IMG/VR virus record: IMGVR_UViG_3300030380_001627
Span: 2,341 to 51,913 of that record
Reading direction: 5' to 3' (one strand)
From: a virus
Length of the DNA stretch: 49,573 nucleotides
The notes beneath the pieces were generated by a model, which saw only the letters and a program-made list of their open reading frames with translations, was not told the DNA's origin and made no database searches. A program made the translations under genes and the position numbers. Positions 38,357 through 46,245 of the stretch are shown piece after piece; the first letter of the stretch is position 1; the number at the start of each line of letters is the position of its first letter.

Positions 38357-40111
38357 ATGTCTAGACAAGACAACCTTGGTGGTTATTCCAACGTAAGTAC
38401 TAGCGGGATGACAGCCGCAGATTATGCGGATGATGAAAACTTCGATCAAGGCTTACAACAAGACATAGCTGCTGCCGCCGCTCAAGCTGCTGGCATAAAC
38501 ATGGATAGTTATGACTTTGGAGGTTTTGACCCGGGTGGCTCTGACTCTTTTGGTTTAAGCAATAAAGCCGCTGCTACTGGCATTTTAGATTCTTATTTTA
38601 ATGACCCTACCAAAACAGGGAGGGCTATTAGAGAGAGCGCTCCCTTTCTAAGCAGCCCAAGGTCTGGTCTTAATCAATTCGTTAATTTATACACCTCCCG
38701 CAGAGGACCTATGAGTAGGTCTGATTTTAATTCTATATACGATATAACAAAGGATAATCGGTATGGTATCGAAACTCTCGGGTATGACTTGGCTAAAACC
38801 TTACAAAGATACGGTTTAGGTTCGGGGCAGGTTAGAACTGATCCCAATATAGGTAGACTTACTGGCACGGTCTTTGGCAAAAAGAATGCTCGTGGGGAAA
38901 CAGTTTTGATGTCTGACAAAAAGTCAATGGGCATTGACGCGGATAAGTATTATAGCGGAAAGTCAGGTTCTGACATTGGTCGTCCAGATTTAGAAACATA
39001 TCAAGACAAGTATGGTTATGCAGATCCAACAGAAAGAGCCATTAACAGAGCATATGACTCGTACATTAATCCAAGAAACAACCCTGATAGGGTAGGATAC
39101 AATCGGGACGTACCGTCAGAGTATGAGATGCAGCGTTCTGCTGAAAGGGGTCAAGTTAGACCGGGTCTTAGATCTACTGCTTTCACCGACAGATCGGGAA
39201 CACCAACAGTTTTAGGTCCTGTAGTCACTTACGACAGAGATTTTAGTGGAGCAGACAATCTTGCCATGACCTTCCTTGCACCCGGCGGCGCAGGGTTTTT
39301 AACCCGAATGATGGCAAACCCTGTTAGTGGTATTCGCGATCAGGAATTACCTGCCGCTGCACTTGCACCAACGGAAGAAATGTTGGCACGAGGTGAAACA
39401 TCCGGTGGTATGTCTCGTTCTCTCAGTGAAGCAATGGGACAAGGTATTGGTGCCATAGGAGATATAGGTCGCGGGATTGTAAACACTGGCAGAGATTTTG
39501 CTGATCTATTCCGCACTGAGCCCGAGCCACAAGTACAAAGACAGCTTGATGATGCTCCGTTGGATGAAAACATGTATGGACGTGGTATGTTTGATCTAGC
39601 TGCTCCGTTGTCGCAGACTGCAACAGTCCCACGATCTTCAATTACAAGAAACATACAAGAACAACCTGTGAACCCGGCAACAGCGGCAACTATAGAACAA
39701 TTAGATTCTTTAGGACCGTATGACATGAACAGAGGCTTCGATGAAACAGGTTCAAACATAGACAGAATGTTGGATGATAGAGAGGCACAGCAGAGAGAAG
39801 GGCTAGAAGAACAGAGGAGAGCCAGAGAAGCAGAAATAAACGCGGGTCCCTACGGTTTAACACCGACTGAACAGATAATCTTAGATTCTTCAGTCCGCTC
39901 AAACTTCCCTGACACAATTCAAATAGCCGACGCAAAAACTTATCGATCACCATATCAGGGACAAAGTGGTGTGTTTCGCGCTGGTAAGGGTAAAGGACAG
40001 ACATATTACGGGGGTCAAAAGGAAGGAAGTTTTCTTGATCAAGACTATATGGAACAGCTAAGACAGTTAAGGGAAAAGGCAGGAAATGTCTTTAACTATT
40101 TCACTACATGA
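38357..40111 (+). CDS. Unrecognised 584-residue structural protein
   Basis: A 584-residue protein without a family I recognise. The N-terminal 70 residues are Gly/Asp/Ala-rich (AAAAAQAAGINMDSYDFGGF, FDPGGSD). The centre holds Tyr/Asp/Arg-rich blocks, a Gly/Ala turn (TFLAPGGAGFLTRMM, about 306-320) and a Glu/Arg-rich helix (DREAQQREGLEEQRRAREAE, about 470-490). The size, composition and place in the late operon suggest an internal or minor capsid protein. It overlaps the next start by 4 bases. Confidence 0.55.
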   Translation: MSRQDNLGGYSNVSTSGMTAADYADDENFDQGLQQDIAAAAAQAAGINMDSYDFGGFDPGGSDSFGLSNKAAATGILDSYFNDPTKTGRAIRESAPFLSSPRSGLNQFVNLYTSRRGPMSRSDFNSIYDITKDNRYGIETLGYDLAKTLQRYGLGSGQVRTDPNIGRLTGTVFGKKNARGETVLMSDKKSMGIDADKYYSGKSGSDIGRPDLETYQDKYGYADPTERAINRAYDSYINPRNNPDRVGYNRDVPSEYEMQRSAERGQVRPGLRSTAFTDRSGTPTVLGPVVTYDRDFSGADNLAMTFLAPGGAGFLTRMMANPVSGIRDQELPAAALAPTEEMLARGETSGGMSRSLSEAMGQGIGAIGDIGRGIVNTGRDFADLFRTEPEPQVQRQLDDAPLDENMYGRGMFDLAAPLSQTATVPRSSITRNIQEQPVNPATAATIEQLDSLGPYDMNRGFDETGSNIDRMLDDREAQQREGLEEQRRAREAEINAGPYGLTPTEQIILDSSVRSNFPDTIQIADAKTYRSPYQGQSGVFRAGKGKGQTYYGGQKEGSFLDQDYMEQLRQLREKAGNVFNYFTT

Positions 40112-40575
40112 GGGAATTAATAGAGGAGTGGGTGCACACTGATTTAAGTGTGGTAGACAAGGACGCTGGTTTTGCTCCTTGTCCCTTCGCAAAGAGGGCA
40201 CTACAGGATGATAAGTTAAAAGTTGTAGACTGTCTGGACACAGAAGATTTGTGGCGTACAGTAGCATCTCAATGTAAGAATTTTAGTAAGAAGTATTCCG
40301 TAGTTATTTGTACAGAGGAAAACGCAGAACAGCCTTATGAACAAGTTGAAGCTATTTGTTCGGCTATGAATGAATGGTTTTCAGTGCATAAACTAGATTT
40401 ATGGTTGCTGGCTTTTCAAACAAACTTTACAATGGTATTCATACAAAGGCTGTCAGAGCTAGATGATGCTAGTAAAAAACTTGAAAAAGTTGGATACTAC
40501 GAAAACTATACAAAAGAAGATTACATAAGTCTAATCTTAACCCGAAGAAGGAGACGAGAAGATGCCCGGAGCTAA
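40108..40575 (+). CDS. Conserved 155-residue protein with PCPFAKRA motif
   Basis: A 155-residue protein. DAGFAPCPFAKRALQDD (about 20-36) with a Cys pair region, plus VVICTEENAEQPYEQVEAIC, gives the look of a small alpha/beta protein. I recall the GxxPCPFAKxA pattern from marine phages without an assigned function; Cys25 and nearby residues might form a redox or metal site. The C-terminus is basic (TRRRRREDARS). The ATG overlaps the previous stop. Confidence 0.6.
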   Translation: MRELIEEWVHTDLSVVDKDAGFAPCPFAKRALQDDKLKVVDCLDTEDLWRTVASQCKNFSKKYSVVICTEENAEQPYEQVEAICSAMNEWFSVHKLDLWLLAFQTNFTMVFIQRLSELDDASKKLEKVGYYENYTKEDYISLILTRRRRREDARS

Positions 40576-40699
40576 AAAGAAAGCAATGCGCCGCAACCGT
40601 GGTGGTAAAGTTGTAGCCAAGAAGATGATGGGTGGCATGAATAAAGCTAAGAAGATGGCTATGCGCCGTATGCGTGGAGGCACTGTAAAGAAAAAGTAA
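40562..40699 (+). CDS. Very basic Met/Arg/Lys peptide (45 aa)
   Basis: An ATG at 40562 inside the end of the previous gene, preceded by AAGGAGA, opens a 45-residue frame: PGAKKKAMRRNRGGKVVAKK, then MMGGMNKAKKMAMRRMRGGT and a KKK end. About 40 percent of residues are Lys or Arg, with three GG turns and a repeated AMRR motif. It resembles a protamine-like DNA-binding peptide. The stop directly abuts the next ATG. The strong ribosome site supports it. Confidence 0.7.
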   Translation: MPGAKKKAMRRNRGGKVVAKKMMGGMNKAKKMAMRRMRGGTVKKK

Positions 40700-40981
40700 A
40701 TGGTGACTCTATATAAATTAATTATGGACAGTCGTCACAATCCTCTATCTTATATACCGGATACGAGCACCAGACATTTGGTCATGCAAGTCTTGGCGTG
40801 GATGTGGTGTATCATATTCGGTATGTGGGTAGGATCTATTGTGGCGTTTGGAGTTAGCGCCGTAGTTCATTCAATACTACTTGCCGGTATTTTTATAACG
40901 GTGGGCGTGTTTGAAACGGCAAAGCGACGACCAGCTTACTTTGGTGGGCTCGGTAGAGCTAATGGTGGAGAACACGAATAA
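40700..40981 (+). CDS. Two-TM small membrane protein
   Basis: A 93-residue protein: a cytoplasmic-looking N-terminus with HNPLSYIPDTSTRHLVMQVL, then two membrane segments (about 30-50, LAWMWCIIFGMWVGSIVAFG; about 53-70, VVHSILLAGIFITVGVF) and a basic, Gly-rich tail (FGGLGRANGG). I do not recognise a family. It could be a second holin or an anchor for assembly. It starts one base after the basic peptide stop. Confidence 0.65.
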   Translation: MVTLYKLIMDSRHNPLSYIPDTSTRHLVMQVLAWMWCIIFGMWVGSIVAFGVSAVVHSILLAGIFITVGVFETAKRRPAYFGGLGRANGGEHE

Positions 40982-40992
40982 AAGGGGCACAT

Positions 40993-41202
40993 ATGGATGT
41001 TTTACATTTTGTCAGTCAATACAATAAAAGATTGACTGAAAGGATAGATGACATTAGTCATTCTATTACGAGTGGTGGTGTTTCCGACTGGGAAGACTAC
41101 AAAGCAAGAGTCGGCGAAATACAGGGTGTCGCTTATGCTCTTGATGAACTAAAGGCCCTGCTGAAAAAGGTGAATTATGTCGAAGACACTGATAGTACCT
41201 GA
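40993..41202 (+). CDS. Conserved small helical protein
   Basis: A 69-residue protein: an opening helix (VLHFVSQYNKRLTERIDDI), a GGVSDWEDYKARVGEIQG segment and a C-terminal helix (VAYALDELKALLKKV). I know this layout (W/D-Y-x3-G-x-I-x-G) in many T4-like and podophages, where it sits near capsid genes and has no assigned function. It overlaps the GroES-like gene by 26 bases. Confidence 0.7.
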   Translation: MDVLHFVSQYNKRLTERIDDISHSITSGGVSDWEDYKARVGEIQGVAYALDELKALLKKVNYVEDTDST

Positions 41203-41608
41203 CTACGTTGTCGCGCAACGCGAAGCGAAAAAGAAGGCCGAAGAGGTCGCAAAGAAAAAATCCCTTACAGAAAGAATTCCACAACCCACTGGGTGGCGTG
41301 TATTGGTCATGCCGTACATGGGTCGTGATAAAACTGAAGGGGGTATTTATGTTCCTGATCAAGTTAGAGACCGTGAGTCGAAAGCTACCGTTGTAGCTTA
41401 TGTCGTAAAGGTTGGACCTTTAGCATACAAGGATGCCGACAAATTTGGTGGCGGAGATCCTTGGTGCAAAGAAGGTGATTGGGTGTGTATCGGACGCTAC
41501 GCTGGATCTCGGTTTAGTATAGAGGGCGGTGAAGTGAGAATTATCAACGATGACGAAGTCATCGCAACCATCGTCGATCCAGACGATATCAAGTCATACG
41601 GAGGATAG
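41177..41608 (+). CDS. GroES-like co-chaperonin
   Basis: A 143-residue Cpn10-type protein. After a Lys-rich N-terminal extension (1-35), the core begins PTGWRVLVMPYMGRDKTEGG (37-56). The mobile loop that contacts GroEL is about residues 50-70 (DKTEGGIYVPDQVRDRES). VVAYVVKVGPLAYKDADKF and the DWVCIGRYAGSRF barrel strands follow, ending ATIVDPDDI. By analogy with T4 gp31 it should pair with host GroEL to fold the major capsid protein. It directly precedes scaffold and capsid genes. The Lys-rich extension is longer than in GroES (97 residues). Confidence 0.88.
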   Translation: MSKTLIVPDYVVAQREAKKKAEEVAKKKSLTERIPQPTGWRVLVMPYMGRDKTEGGIYVPDQVRDRESKATVVAYVVKVGPLAYKDADKFGGGDPWCKEGDWVCIGRYAGSRFSIEGGEVRIINDDEVIATIVDPDDIKSYGG

Positions 41609-41610
41609 TT

Positions 41611-42531
41611 GTGTCAACTAACGCCGCAGAAGAGCAAGAAATTGAAGTTATTGAAGAGGAAGAGAAGGAGCAGCAGCAGGAGTTAGAACTTGAAGAATCT
41701 GCCCCGGCTGTTGAGGAGCAGAGTGAGTCAGAAGTAGAGGAGAAGTCAGAGCCAGACAAAGAGGAAGAGTTAGAGCAATACTCCAAGTCTGTGCAAAATC
41801 GTATAAATAAACTGACACATAAGTTTCGAGAAGAAGAAGCTCAACGTAAGGCTGCGGTGGAGTTTGCAGAAGCTGTTAAAAAACAAAATGACGATTTAAA
41901 ATCTAGACTTGACAAGCTGGATGAGTCTTTTGTTGGCGAGTTTGGCTCAAGGATTGAGTCTCAAATAGCCGCAGCTAAGTCAGCGTACCAGAAAGCTTAT
42001 GATGAGGGCGATGCAGAAGCTATGTTTGAAGCCCAGAAGAGCTTGAGTAAACTTGCTCTTGATGAAGCTCGTCTTGATGAGACTAAACAGCGAAGAGAAA
42101 AAGCCCCGCAACAGGCTCCGCAAGAACAACAGCAGAGGGCTCCGCAACAGGCGCAGCAGGCTGCACCACCTCCTCCGGATCCTAAAGCAGAAGTTTGGGC
42201 TACTAAAAACGAATGGTTTGGGAGTGATCAGACCATGACTTATGCTGCTTTTGGACTGCATAGGCAACTAATTGAGGACGAAGGATTTGACCCAGCGTCC
42301 GATGAGTACTATAATGAGCTTGACAAAAGAATCCGCATTGAGTTTCCCCAAAAATTTAAGGAAACAAAACGCGGTGATAAAGGACCCCGAGTCGCCTCTG
42401 CGGAGTCCAGTGCTTCTAAAGCACCGTCAGGAAAGGGGCGCAGAACAGTCAAATTAACAGCTTCGCAAATTGCAATAGCGAAAAGGTTAAATGTTCCGCT
42501 CGAAGAATATGCTAAGTATGTTAAGGAGTAA
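41611..42531 (+). CDS. Capsid scaffolding protein, GTG start
   Basis: A 306-residue protein starting at GTG with GGAGGA upstream. The first 60 residues are mainly Glu and Gln (EEEEKEQQQELELEE). The middle is helical (QNRINKLTHKFREEEAQRKA, KKQNDDLKSRLDKLDE) with coiled-coil character, then a Gln/Pro/Ala-rich linker and a basic C-terminal region (GKGRRTVKLTASQIAIAKRL). This acidic-helical-basic plan fits scaffolding proteins that chaperone capsid assembly. It sits between the GroES-like and capsid genes. Confidence 0.8.
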   Translation: MSTNAAEEQEIEVIEEEEKEQQQELELEESAPAVEEQSESEVEEKSEPDKEEELEQYSKSVQNRINKLTHKFREEEAQRKAAVEFAEAVKKQNDDLKSRLDKLDESFVGEFGSRIESQIAAAKSAYQKAYDEGDAEAMFEAQKSLSKLALDEARLDETKQRREKAPQQAPQEQQQRAPQQAQQAAPPPPDPKAEVWATKNEWFGSDQTMTYAAFGLHRQLIEDEGFDPASDEYYNELDKRIRIEFPQKFKETKRGDKGPRVASAESSASKAPSGKGRRTVKLTASQIAIAKRLNVPLEEYAKYVKE

Positions 42532-42534
42532 AAA

Positions 42535-42999
42535 ATGACTGATTCTAAAAGAACGCCACGCGAAGCGGCAACTCGCGCGAAGACCCAGAGAAGAAAGCCT
42601 TGGGCACCTCCTTCTAAACTGGAGGCCCCAGAAGCACCAGAAGGTTTTAAGCATCGTTGGATTCGTACCTCCGTTCGAGGTGAAGATGACAAGATGAATG
42701 TAAACGCCAAGCTTCGGGAAGGTTGGGAGCCTGTAAGGGCTGACGAATATCCAGAGATGACTGGTAAATATCCAACCATCGATGAAGGTCAGCATGCAGG
42801 TGTAATAGGAGTAGGTGGTTTAATGCTTGCTCGTATCCCAGAGGAAACGGTAGAAGAGCGAACTGAATACTATCGGGAGCAGACCCGTCAACAAATGGAA
42901 GCCGTGGACCAAAGCCTGATGAGGGAACAACACCCCTCAATGCCTATTCATACGGATAGGAAAAGCCGTGTATCATTCGGAGGTAAGTCGGATGGCTAA
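42535..42999 (+). CDS. Conserved head-module protein with HRWIR core
   Basis: A 154-residue protein. A basic N-terminus (KRTPREAATRAKTQRRKPW) leads to FKHRWIRTSVRGEDDKMNV and NAKLREGWEPVRADEYPEM, a pattern I recall from marine phage capsid modules. The C-terminus (ERTEYYREQTRQQMEAVD) is helical and ends in a short Lys/Gly-rich part. It follows the scaffold by 3 bases. It may be a head-associated or assembly protein; no enzyme motif is visible. Confidence 0.65.
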   Translation: MTDSKRTPREAATRAKTQRRKPWAPPSKLEAPEAPEGFKHRWIRTSVRGEDDKMNVNAKLREGWEPVRADEYPEMTGKYPTIDEGQHAGVIGVGGLMLARIPEETVEERTEYYREQTRQQMEAVDQSLMREQHPSMPIHTDRKSRVSFGGKSDG

Positions 43000-43024
43000 C
43001 CTCCTACAAAGCAAGGAGTAAGCA

Positions 43025-43642
43025 ATGGCAAACGTCAATGTTGCCTTCGGTCTTCGACCGATAAACAATGCGGGTAGCACACCAGCTACTGGCGGCGTAA
43101 ATGCATACCCCATCGGCGGTTCGGCAGCAGCAATATTTCAGGGTACTCCAGTAAAGTGTGACAACGGTGGTTCAATCGTTGTTGGTTCTGCTACTGGGGA
43201 CACCGTGGCATTTGTTGGTGTGTTCCAAGGATGTGAGTTTGTGTCCGCTACTACCGGGAAGAAAACTTTTTCTAATACTTGGCCCGGTTCAGGAAGTGCA
43301 AATACATCATTCCCAATCACAGGGTTTGTGTATGACAACCCACTTCAGCGCTTCATCATCGCTACTGATGCGACATTTACAGATGAAGCAACCGCTAAAG
43401 CAGCTATTTTTGAAAACACACAGTTGGATAGTGGCGCAAGCGGGAGTACAACCACAGGAATCTCATCTGCAAAGATGGATGTTGCTACATTAGATTCATC
43501 AAATGCCTCTCTTCCTTTGAAGATTGTTGGCATTCTTGATGATGTAGACAACGAAGACTTTGCTGCTGCGGGTATTCCTATGATTGTGATGATCAACAAC
43601 CACGCACTGCTTCAGGCTGATTCTGAAGCTGCAATTTCGTAG
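43025..43642 (+). CDS. Capsid decoration / head-stabilising protein
   Basis: A 205-residue protein with beta-rich, Gly/Ser/Thr-rich content. It opens MANVNVAFGLRPINNAGST, then blocks such as FVGVFQGCEFVSATTGK and LKIVGILDDVDNEDFAAAG. The NVNVAFGLRP start is a type I know directly before major capsid genes in marine phages, where it is usually a decoration or cement protein. The gene sits 12 bases before the capsid gene. Confidence 0.7.
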   Translation: MANVNVAFGLRPINNAGSTPATGGVNAYPIGGSAAAIFQGTPVKCDNGGSIVVGSATGDTVAFVGVFQGCEFVSATTGKKTFSNTWPGSGSANTSFPITGFVYDNPLQRFIIATDATFTDEATAKAAIFENTQLDSGASGSTTTGISSAKMDVATLDSSNASLPLKIVGILDDVDNEDFAAAGIPMIVMINNHALLQADSEAAIS

Positions 43643-43654
43643 GGAGGTTAGATA

Positions 43655-44566
43655 ATGGCTATTTCTCGCGCACAACTCGCCAAAGAACTAGAGCCCGGTC
43701 TAAACGCTCTCTTTGGAATGGAATATGACCGATATGAAGGTCAGCATGCTGAAATCTTCGACACCGAGTCTTCTGACCGGGCGTTTGAAGAAGAGGTAAT
43801 GCTGTCAGGTTTCGGTGCCGCACCTGTTAAAGGTGAGGGCACAGGTGTTGCTTTTGACGATGCCAACGAAGCTTACACTGCTCGTTACAACCACGAGACA
43901 GTGGCGATGGCCTTCTCAATCACTGAAGAAGCAGTTGAGGACAATCTTTATGATCGTCTTGCTTCTCGGTACACTCGTGCTCTCGCTCGTTCGATGGCAC
44001 ATACAAAGCAGGTTAAAGCTGCCGCAGTTCTTAACAATGCATTCACCGCAGGCGCATTCGCTGGTGGTGACGGTGTTGCTCTCTGTGATGCTTCTCACCC
44101 GCTTACAAATGGTGGCACATTCAACAATGAGCCAGCAACTGCTGCTGACTTGAATGAGACTTCTCTTGAAGACGCATTAATCAGCATCGCTGGTTTTGTT
44201 GATGAGCGCGGTTTGATTATTGCTCTTAAAGGCATGAAGCTTATCGTTCCTCGCCAACTTCAATTTGTTGCCGAGCGTCTTTTGGTGTCTAACCTACGGG
44301 TTGGAACAGCCGACAATGACGTAAATGCACTTCGGTCAATGGGCATGCTCCCAGACGGTTATGTAGTCAACGACTTCCTAACCGACACGGACGCATTCTT
44401 CCTGAAGACTGATGCACCTAACGGCTTCAAGCACTTTGAGCGTTTGGCTCTGTCAACTGCAATGGACCCAGATTTCGACACTGGCAACATGCGGTACAAA
44501 GCTCGTGAGCGTTACAGCTTCGGCTTCTCAGACCCACGTTGCGTATTCGGTTCACCGGGCGCATAA
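43655..44566 (+). CDS. Major capsid protein (HK97-like fold)
   Basis: A 303-residue protein. LAKELEPGLNALFGMEYDRY forms the N-arm, FSITEEAVEDNLYDRLASRY an E-loop/P-domain region, and LKGMKLIVPRQLQFVAERLL and DPDFDTGNMRYKARERYSFG the A-domain end. The length and block order fit the Mu gpT/HK97-like capsid group. I recall the GMEYDRY and FSITEEAVEDNLYD blocks from marine phage capsid proteins. It is followed by a clear terminator. Confidence 0.92.
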   Translation: MAISRAQLAKELEPGLNALFGMEYDRYEGQHAEIFDTESSDRAFEEEVMLSGFGAAPVKGEGTGVAFDDANEAYTARYNHETVAMAFSITEEAVEDNLYDRLASRYTRALARSMAHTKQVKAAAVLNNAFTAGAFAGGDGVALCDASHPLTNGGTFNNEPATAADLNETSLEDALISIAGFVDERGLIIALKGMKLIVPRQLQFVAERLLVSNLRVGTADNDVNALRSMGMLPDGYVVNDFLTDTDAFFLKTDAPNGFKHFERLALSTAMDPDFDTGNMRYKARERYSFGFSDPRCVFGSPGA

Positions 44567-44585
44567 GTGTAGGCAAAATGATATT

Positions 44586-44614
44586 AAAGGGCAGCTTCCA
44601 TGCTGCCCTTTTTT
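44586..44614 (+). terminator. Rho-independent terminator after the capsid gene
   Basis: Arms AAAGGGCAGC (44586-44595) and GCTGCCCTTT (44602-44611) around a 6-base loop are followed by a T-run to 44614. It lies 20 bases past the capsid stop and should end the high-level capsid transcript. In the following gap (44615-44681) a TTGACA at 44655-44660 has no good -10 before the next gene. Confidence 0.92.
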
Positions 44615-44681
44615 GTTGTACAATGTTTTATTCCTGACAACTGCATGGTGCGGTTGACACTAGCCACGACAGGAGACTTAA

Positions 44682-45143
44682 ATGGCTACCACTACTTTCT
44701 CTGGTCCTATCAAGGCCGGAACTATTAAGAACACAACAGGCACGACTCTAGGCTCAAACATTGCTAACGTCGGTCAGGTTGTTATGGCTCAGACATTTTC
44801 AGCAGACTTATCAGGCGGTGCTCTAGCTGCTCAAGTCACTGACGTTGTTATCCCTGCAAACTCTCAGATTATTGACTGTGTGATTGACATCATCACAGCC
44901 GCGAATGCTTCTACTAACCTTAGTATCGGTGACACAGTAGGTGGAGCAGCCACAATTCTGAACACCTTTGCATCTGGAACAGACGCTGGTCGTAAGTACC
45001 CAACAACACAAGCTGGCGCTGCCTTGGCTTGGCAGGACACTGGTACAGCAGATATTCGTTTGACTGTGACCGCTTCTGCCGCAACAAACGCAGGTCTTGT
45101 TCGTTTTACAATTCTGTACCAGCAAAATAACAACCTTGCTTAA
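44682..45143 (+). CDS. Beta-rich structural protein (153 aa)
   Basis: A 153-residue Ala/Thr/Gly-rich protein starting MATTTFSGPIKAGTIKNTTG. Long strand-like stretches (QVTDVVIPANSQIIDCVIDI, RLTVTASAATNAGLVRFTIL) suggest a sandwich fold. The opening is one I recall from marine phage structural proteins. It probably decorates the capsid or forms a fibre. A GGAGA site lies 8 bases upstream of the ATG. Confidence 0.6.
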   Translation: MATTTFSGPIKAGTIKNTTGTTLGSNIANVGQVVMAQTFSADLSGGALAAQVTDVVIPANSQIIDCVIDIITAANASTNLSIGDTVGGAATILNTFASGTDAGRKYPTTQAGAALAWQDTGTADIRLTVTASAATNAGLVRFTILYQQNNNLA

Positions 45144-45155
45144 TAGGAGGGCGGA

Positions 45156-45428
45156 ATGGCTGCTTCTATTACAGCAAAAACAGTTACAGCTACCGGAACA
45201 GTGCTAGGTGGTAGAACTCGTTTAAAAGCTTTCTATGTAAAGACAGCTTCTAGCGGTTCGCCTGCGGTGGTGTTTAAAAACGGTAGTAGCGGTGCAACTC
45301 TATTGTCTATGGTGTTTCACACCTCCGACGACAATCAGATCACCATACCTGACCACGGTATGATCTTTGATGATGAGTGTCATGTGACACTTACTAACGT
45401 AGATTCGCTTACTGGATTCTTTGGCTAA
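45156..45428 (+). CDS. Small beta-rich structural protein (90 aa)
   Basis: A 90-residue protein: ITAKTVTATGTVLGGRTRLK, AFYVKTASSGSPAVVFKNGS, then LLSMVFHTSDDNQITIPDHG. The alternating strands with GSSGA turns look like a small barrel or sandwich. I recall such short proteins beside the previous one in marine phages. It overlaps the next ATG (TAATG). A minor capsid role is likely. Confidence 0.6.
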   Translation: MAASITAKTVTATGTVLGGRTRLKAFYVKTASSGSPAVVFKNGSSGATLLSMVFHTSDDNQITIPDHGMIFDDECHVTLTNVDSLTGFFG

Positions 45429-45715
45429 TGGCTAGAAAACCAGCCAAAATGCCAAGTCGTAACAAGAAAAATTTCCGCTCCACAAAGTCTGGAGCGGGAA
45501 TGACCAAGGCTGGTGTGGCGGCGTACCGCCGCGCCAACCCCGGGTCAAAGCTAAAGACCGCTGTTACTGGTAAGGTAAAGAAGGGGTCAAAAGCTGCTAA
45601 ACGTCGCGCATCATACTGTAGTCGTTCAAAAGGCCAGATGAAGATGCATAATATTAATTGTACCAAAACACCTAAGAAGCGCATTTGCGCTGCCAGACGG
45701 AGATGGAAGTGCTGA
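45428..45715 (+). CDS. DUF6321-like basic protein
   Basis: A 95-residue, very basic protein. AGVAAYRRANPGSKLKTAVT and GSKAAKRRASYCSRSKGQMK, followed by HNINC, fit the DUF6321 type that I know from marine phages. It ends KRICAARRRWKC. The three Cys near the end could bind zinc. High charge suggests DNA or RNA contact; it may be packaged. The TGA overlaps the next ATG (TGATG). Confidence 0.75.
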   Translation: MARKPAKMPSRNKKNFRSTKSGAGMTKAGVAAYRRANPGSKLKTAVTGKVKKGSKAAKRRASYCSRSKGQMKMHNINCTKTPKKRICAARRRWKC

Positions 45716-45948
45716 TGGACAATAAAATATTTATTGTGGCTTTATTAGGTTTTTGTGGTTGGATTGGCATGTCTGTAACAGAATTGAAAACCGAAGTTGC
45801 AGTGGTTAATATGAAAGTTACAGAGAACCACAAAATGTTAAGCGTTTTGTGGGATGATTTCTTGGAGAATAAAAATGGCAATCTCGCGTGGATCAATGGC
45901 AAAGCAGATATCAAAGCCACCGCAGAAACGAAAAAGACCTTCCAGTAA
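45715..45948 (+). CDS. Single-TM protein with coiled coil
   Basis: A 77-residue protein. I choose ATG 45715, coupled to the previous TGA (TGATG); a start ten codons earlier lies inside that gene. Residues 4-20 (KIFIVALLGFCGWIGMSV) are a membrane segment. TELKTEVAVVNMKVTENHKM then gives a coiled-coil-like helix, and a hydrophilic end follows. It resembles small phage anchor or Rz1-partner proteins. Its 3' end overlaps the next gene by 74 bases. Confidence 0.65.
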   Translation: MDNKIFIVALLGFCGWIGMSVTELKTEVAVVNMKVTENHKMLSVLWDDFLENKNGNLAWINGKADIKATAETKKTFQ

Positions 45949-46036
45949 CCGTAATGTTGCTAGAGGATGCGGCACTGTTTTGAGCGATAGAAGAAAAGTA
46001 ACCAAACGTGTAAGAAGGAAAAAAAGGAATGCCTAA
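45875..46036 (+). CDS. Short basic conserved phage protein (53 aa)
   Basis: A 53-residue protein starting MAISRGSMAKQISKPPQKRK, with VARGCGTVLSDRRKVTKRVR after it. The RGxGxVLSDRRKxTK pattern is one I recall from many marine phages, often next to the MPKDACY peptide found here. The ATG (45875) is inside the previous gene with GGAGA upstream. It overlaps the next start by 8 bases. A DNA-binding or structural role is inferred from the charge. Confidence 0.75.
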   Translation: MAISRGSMAKQISKPPQKRKRPSSNRNVARGCGTVLSDRRKVTKRVRRKKRNA

Positions 46037-46208
46037 AGATGCATGTTATCAAAAAGTTAAACGCAGATATAAGGTCTTCCCGTCGGCGTATGCAAGCGGG
46101 GCAATTGCCAAATGCAGAAAAGTCGGCGCTGCCAACTACGGAACAGGTGGAAAGAAGAAAAAAGCCAAAGGGGGAACATTCAAGTACCGCACAACCAAGA
46201 TATATTGA
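46029..46208 (+). CDS. MPKDACY-type conserved phage peptide (59 aa)
   Basis: An ATG at 46029 with AAGGA in front opens a 59-residue frame. MPKDACYQKVKRRYKVFPSA and YASGAIAKCRKVGAANYGTG are a widespread marine phage pattern in my memory. The remainder is GGKKKKAKGGTFKYRTT. Cys6 and Cys29 and a high Lys/Arg content suggest zinc or nucleic-acid binding. A different frame over the same bases (46039-46236) is a shadow. The function of this family is not known to me. Confidence 0.8.
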   Translation: MPKDACYQKVKRRYKVFPSAYASGAIAKCRKVGAANYGTGGKKKKAKGGTFKYRTTKIY

Positions 46209-46245
46209 TAGCGGTGCTATTACTCTAAGACCGTGAGAGATAATT

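Noticed and set aside
44655-44681. TTGACA before the 153-residue structural gene as a promoter
   Set aside because: No acceptable -10 lies at 16-18 bases before the start codon; the hexamer alone is not enough.
46039-46236. 65-residue frame over the MPKDACY peptide
   Set aside because: The frame starting at 46029 has a ribosome site and a recognisable conserved pattern, so this one is a shadow.
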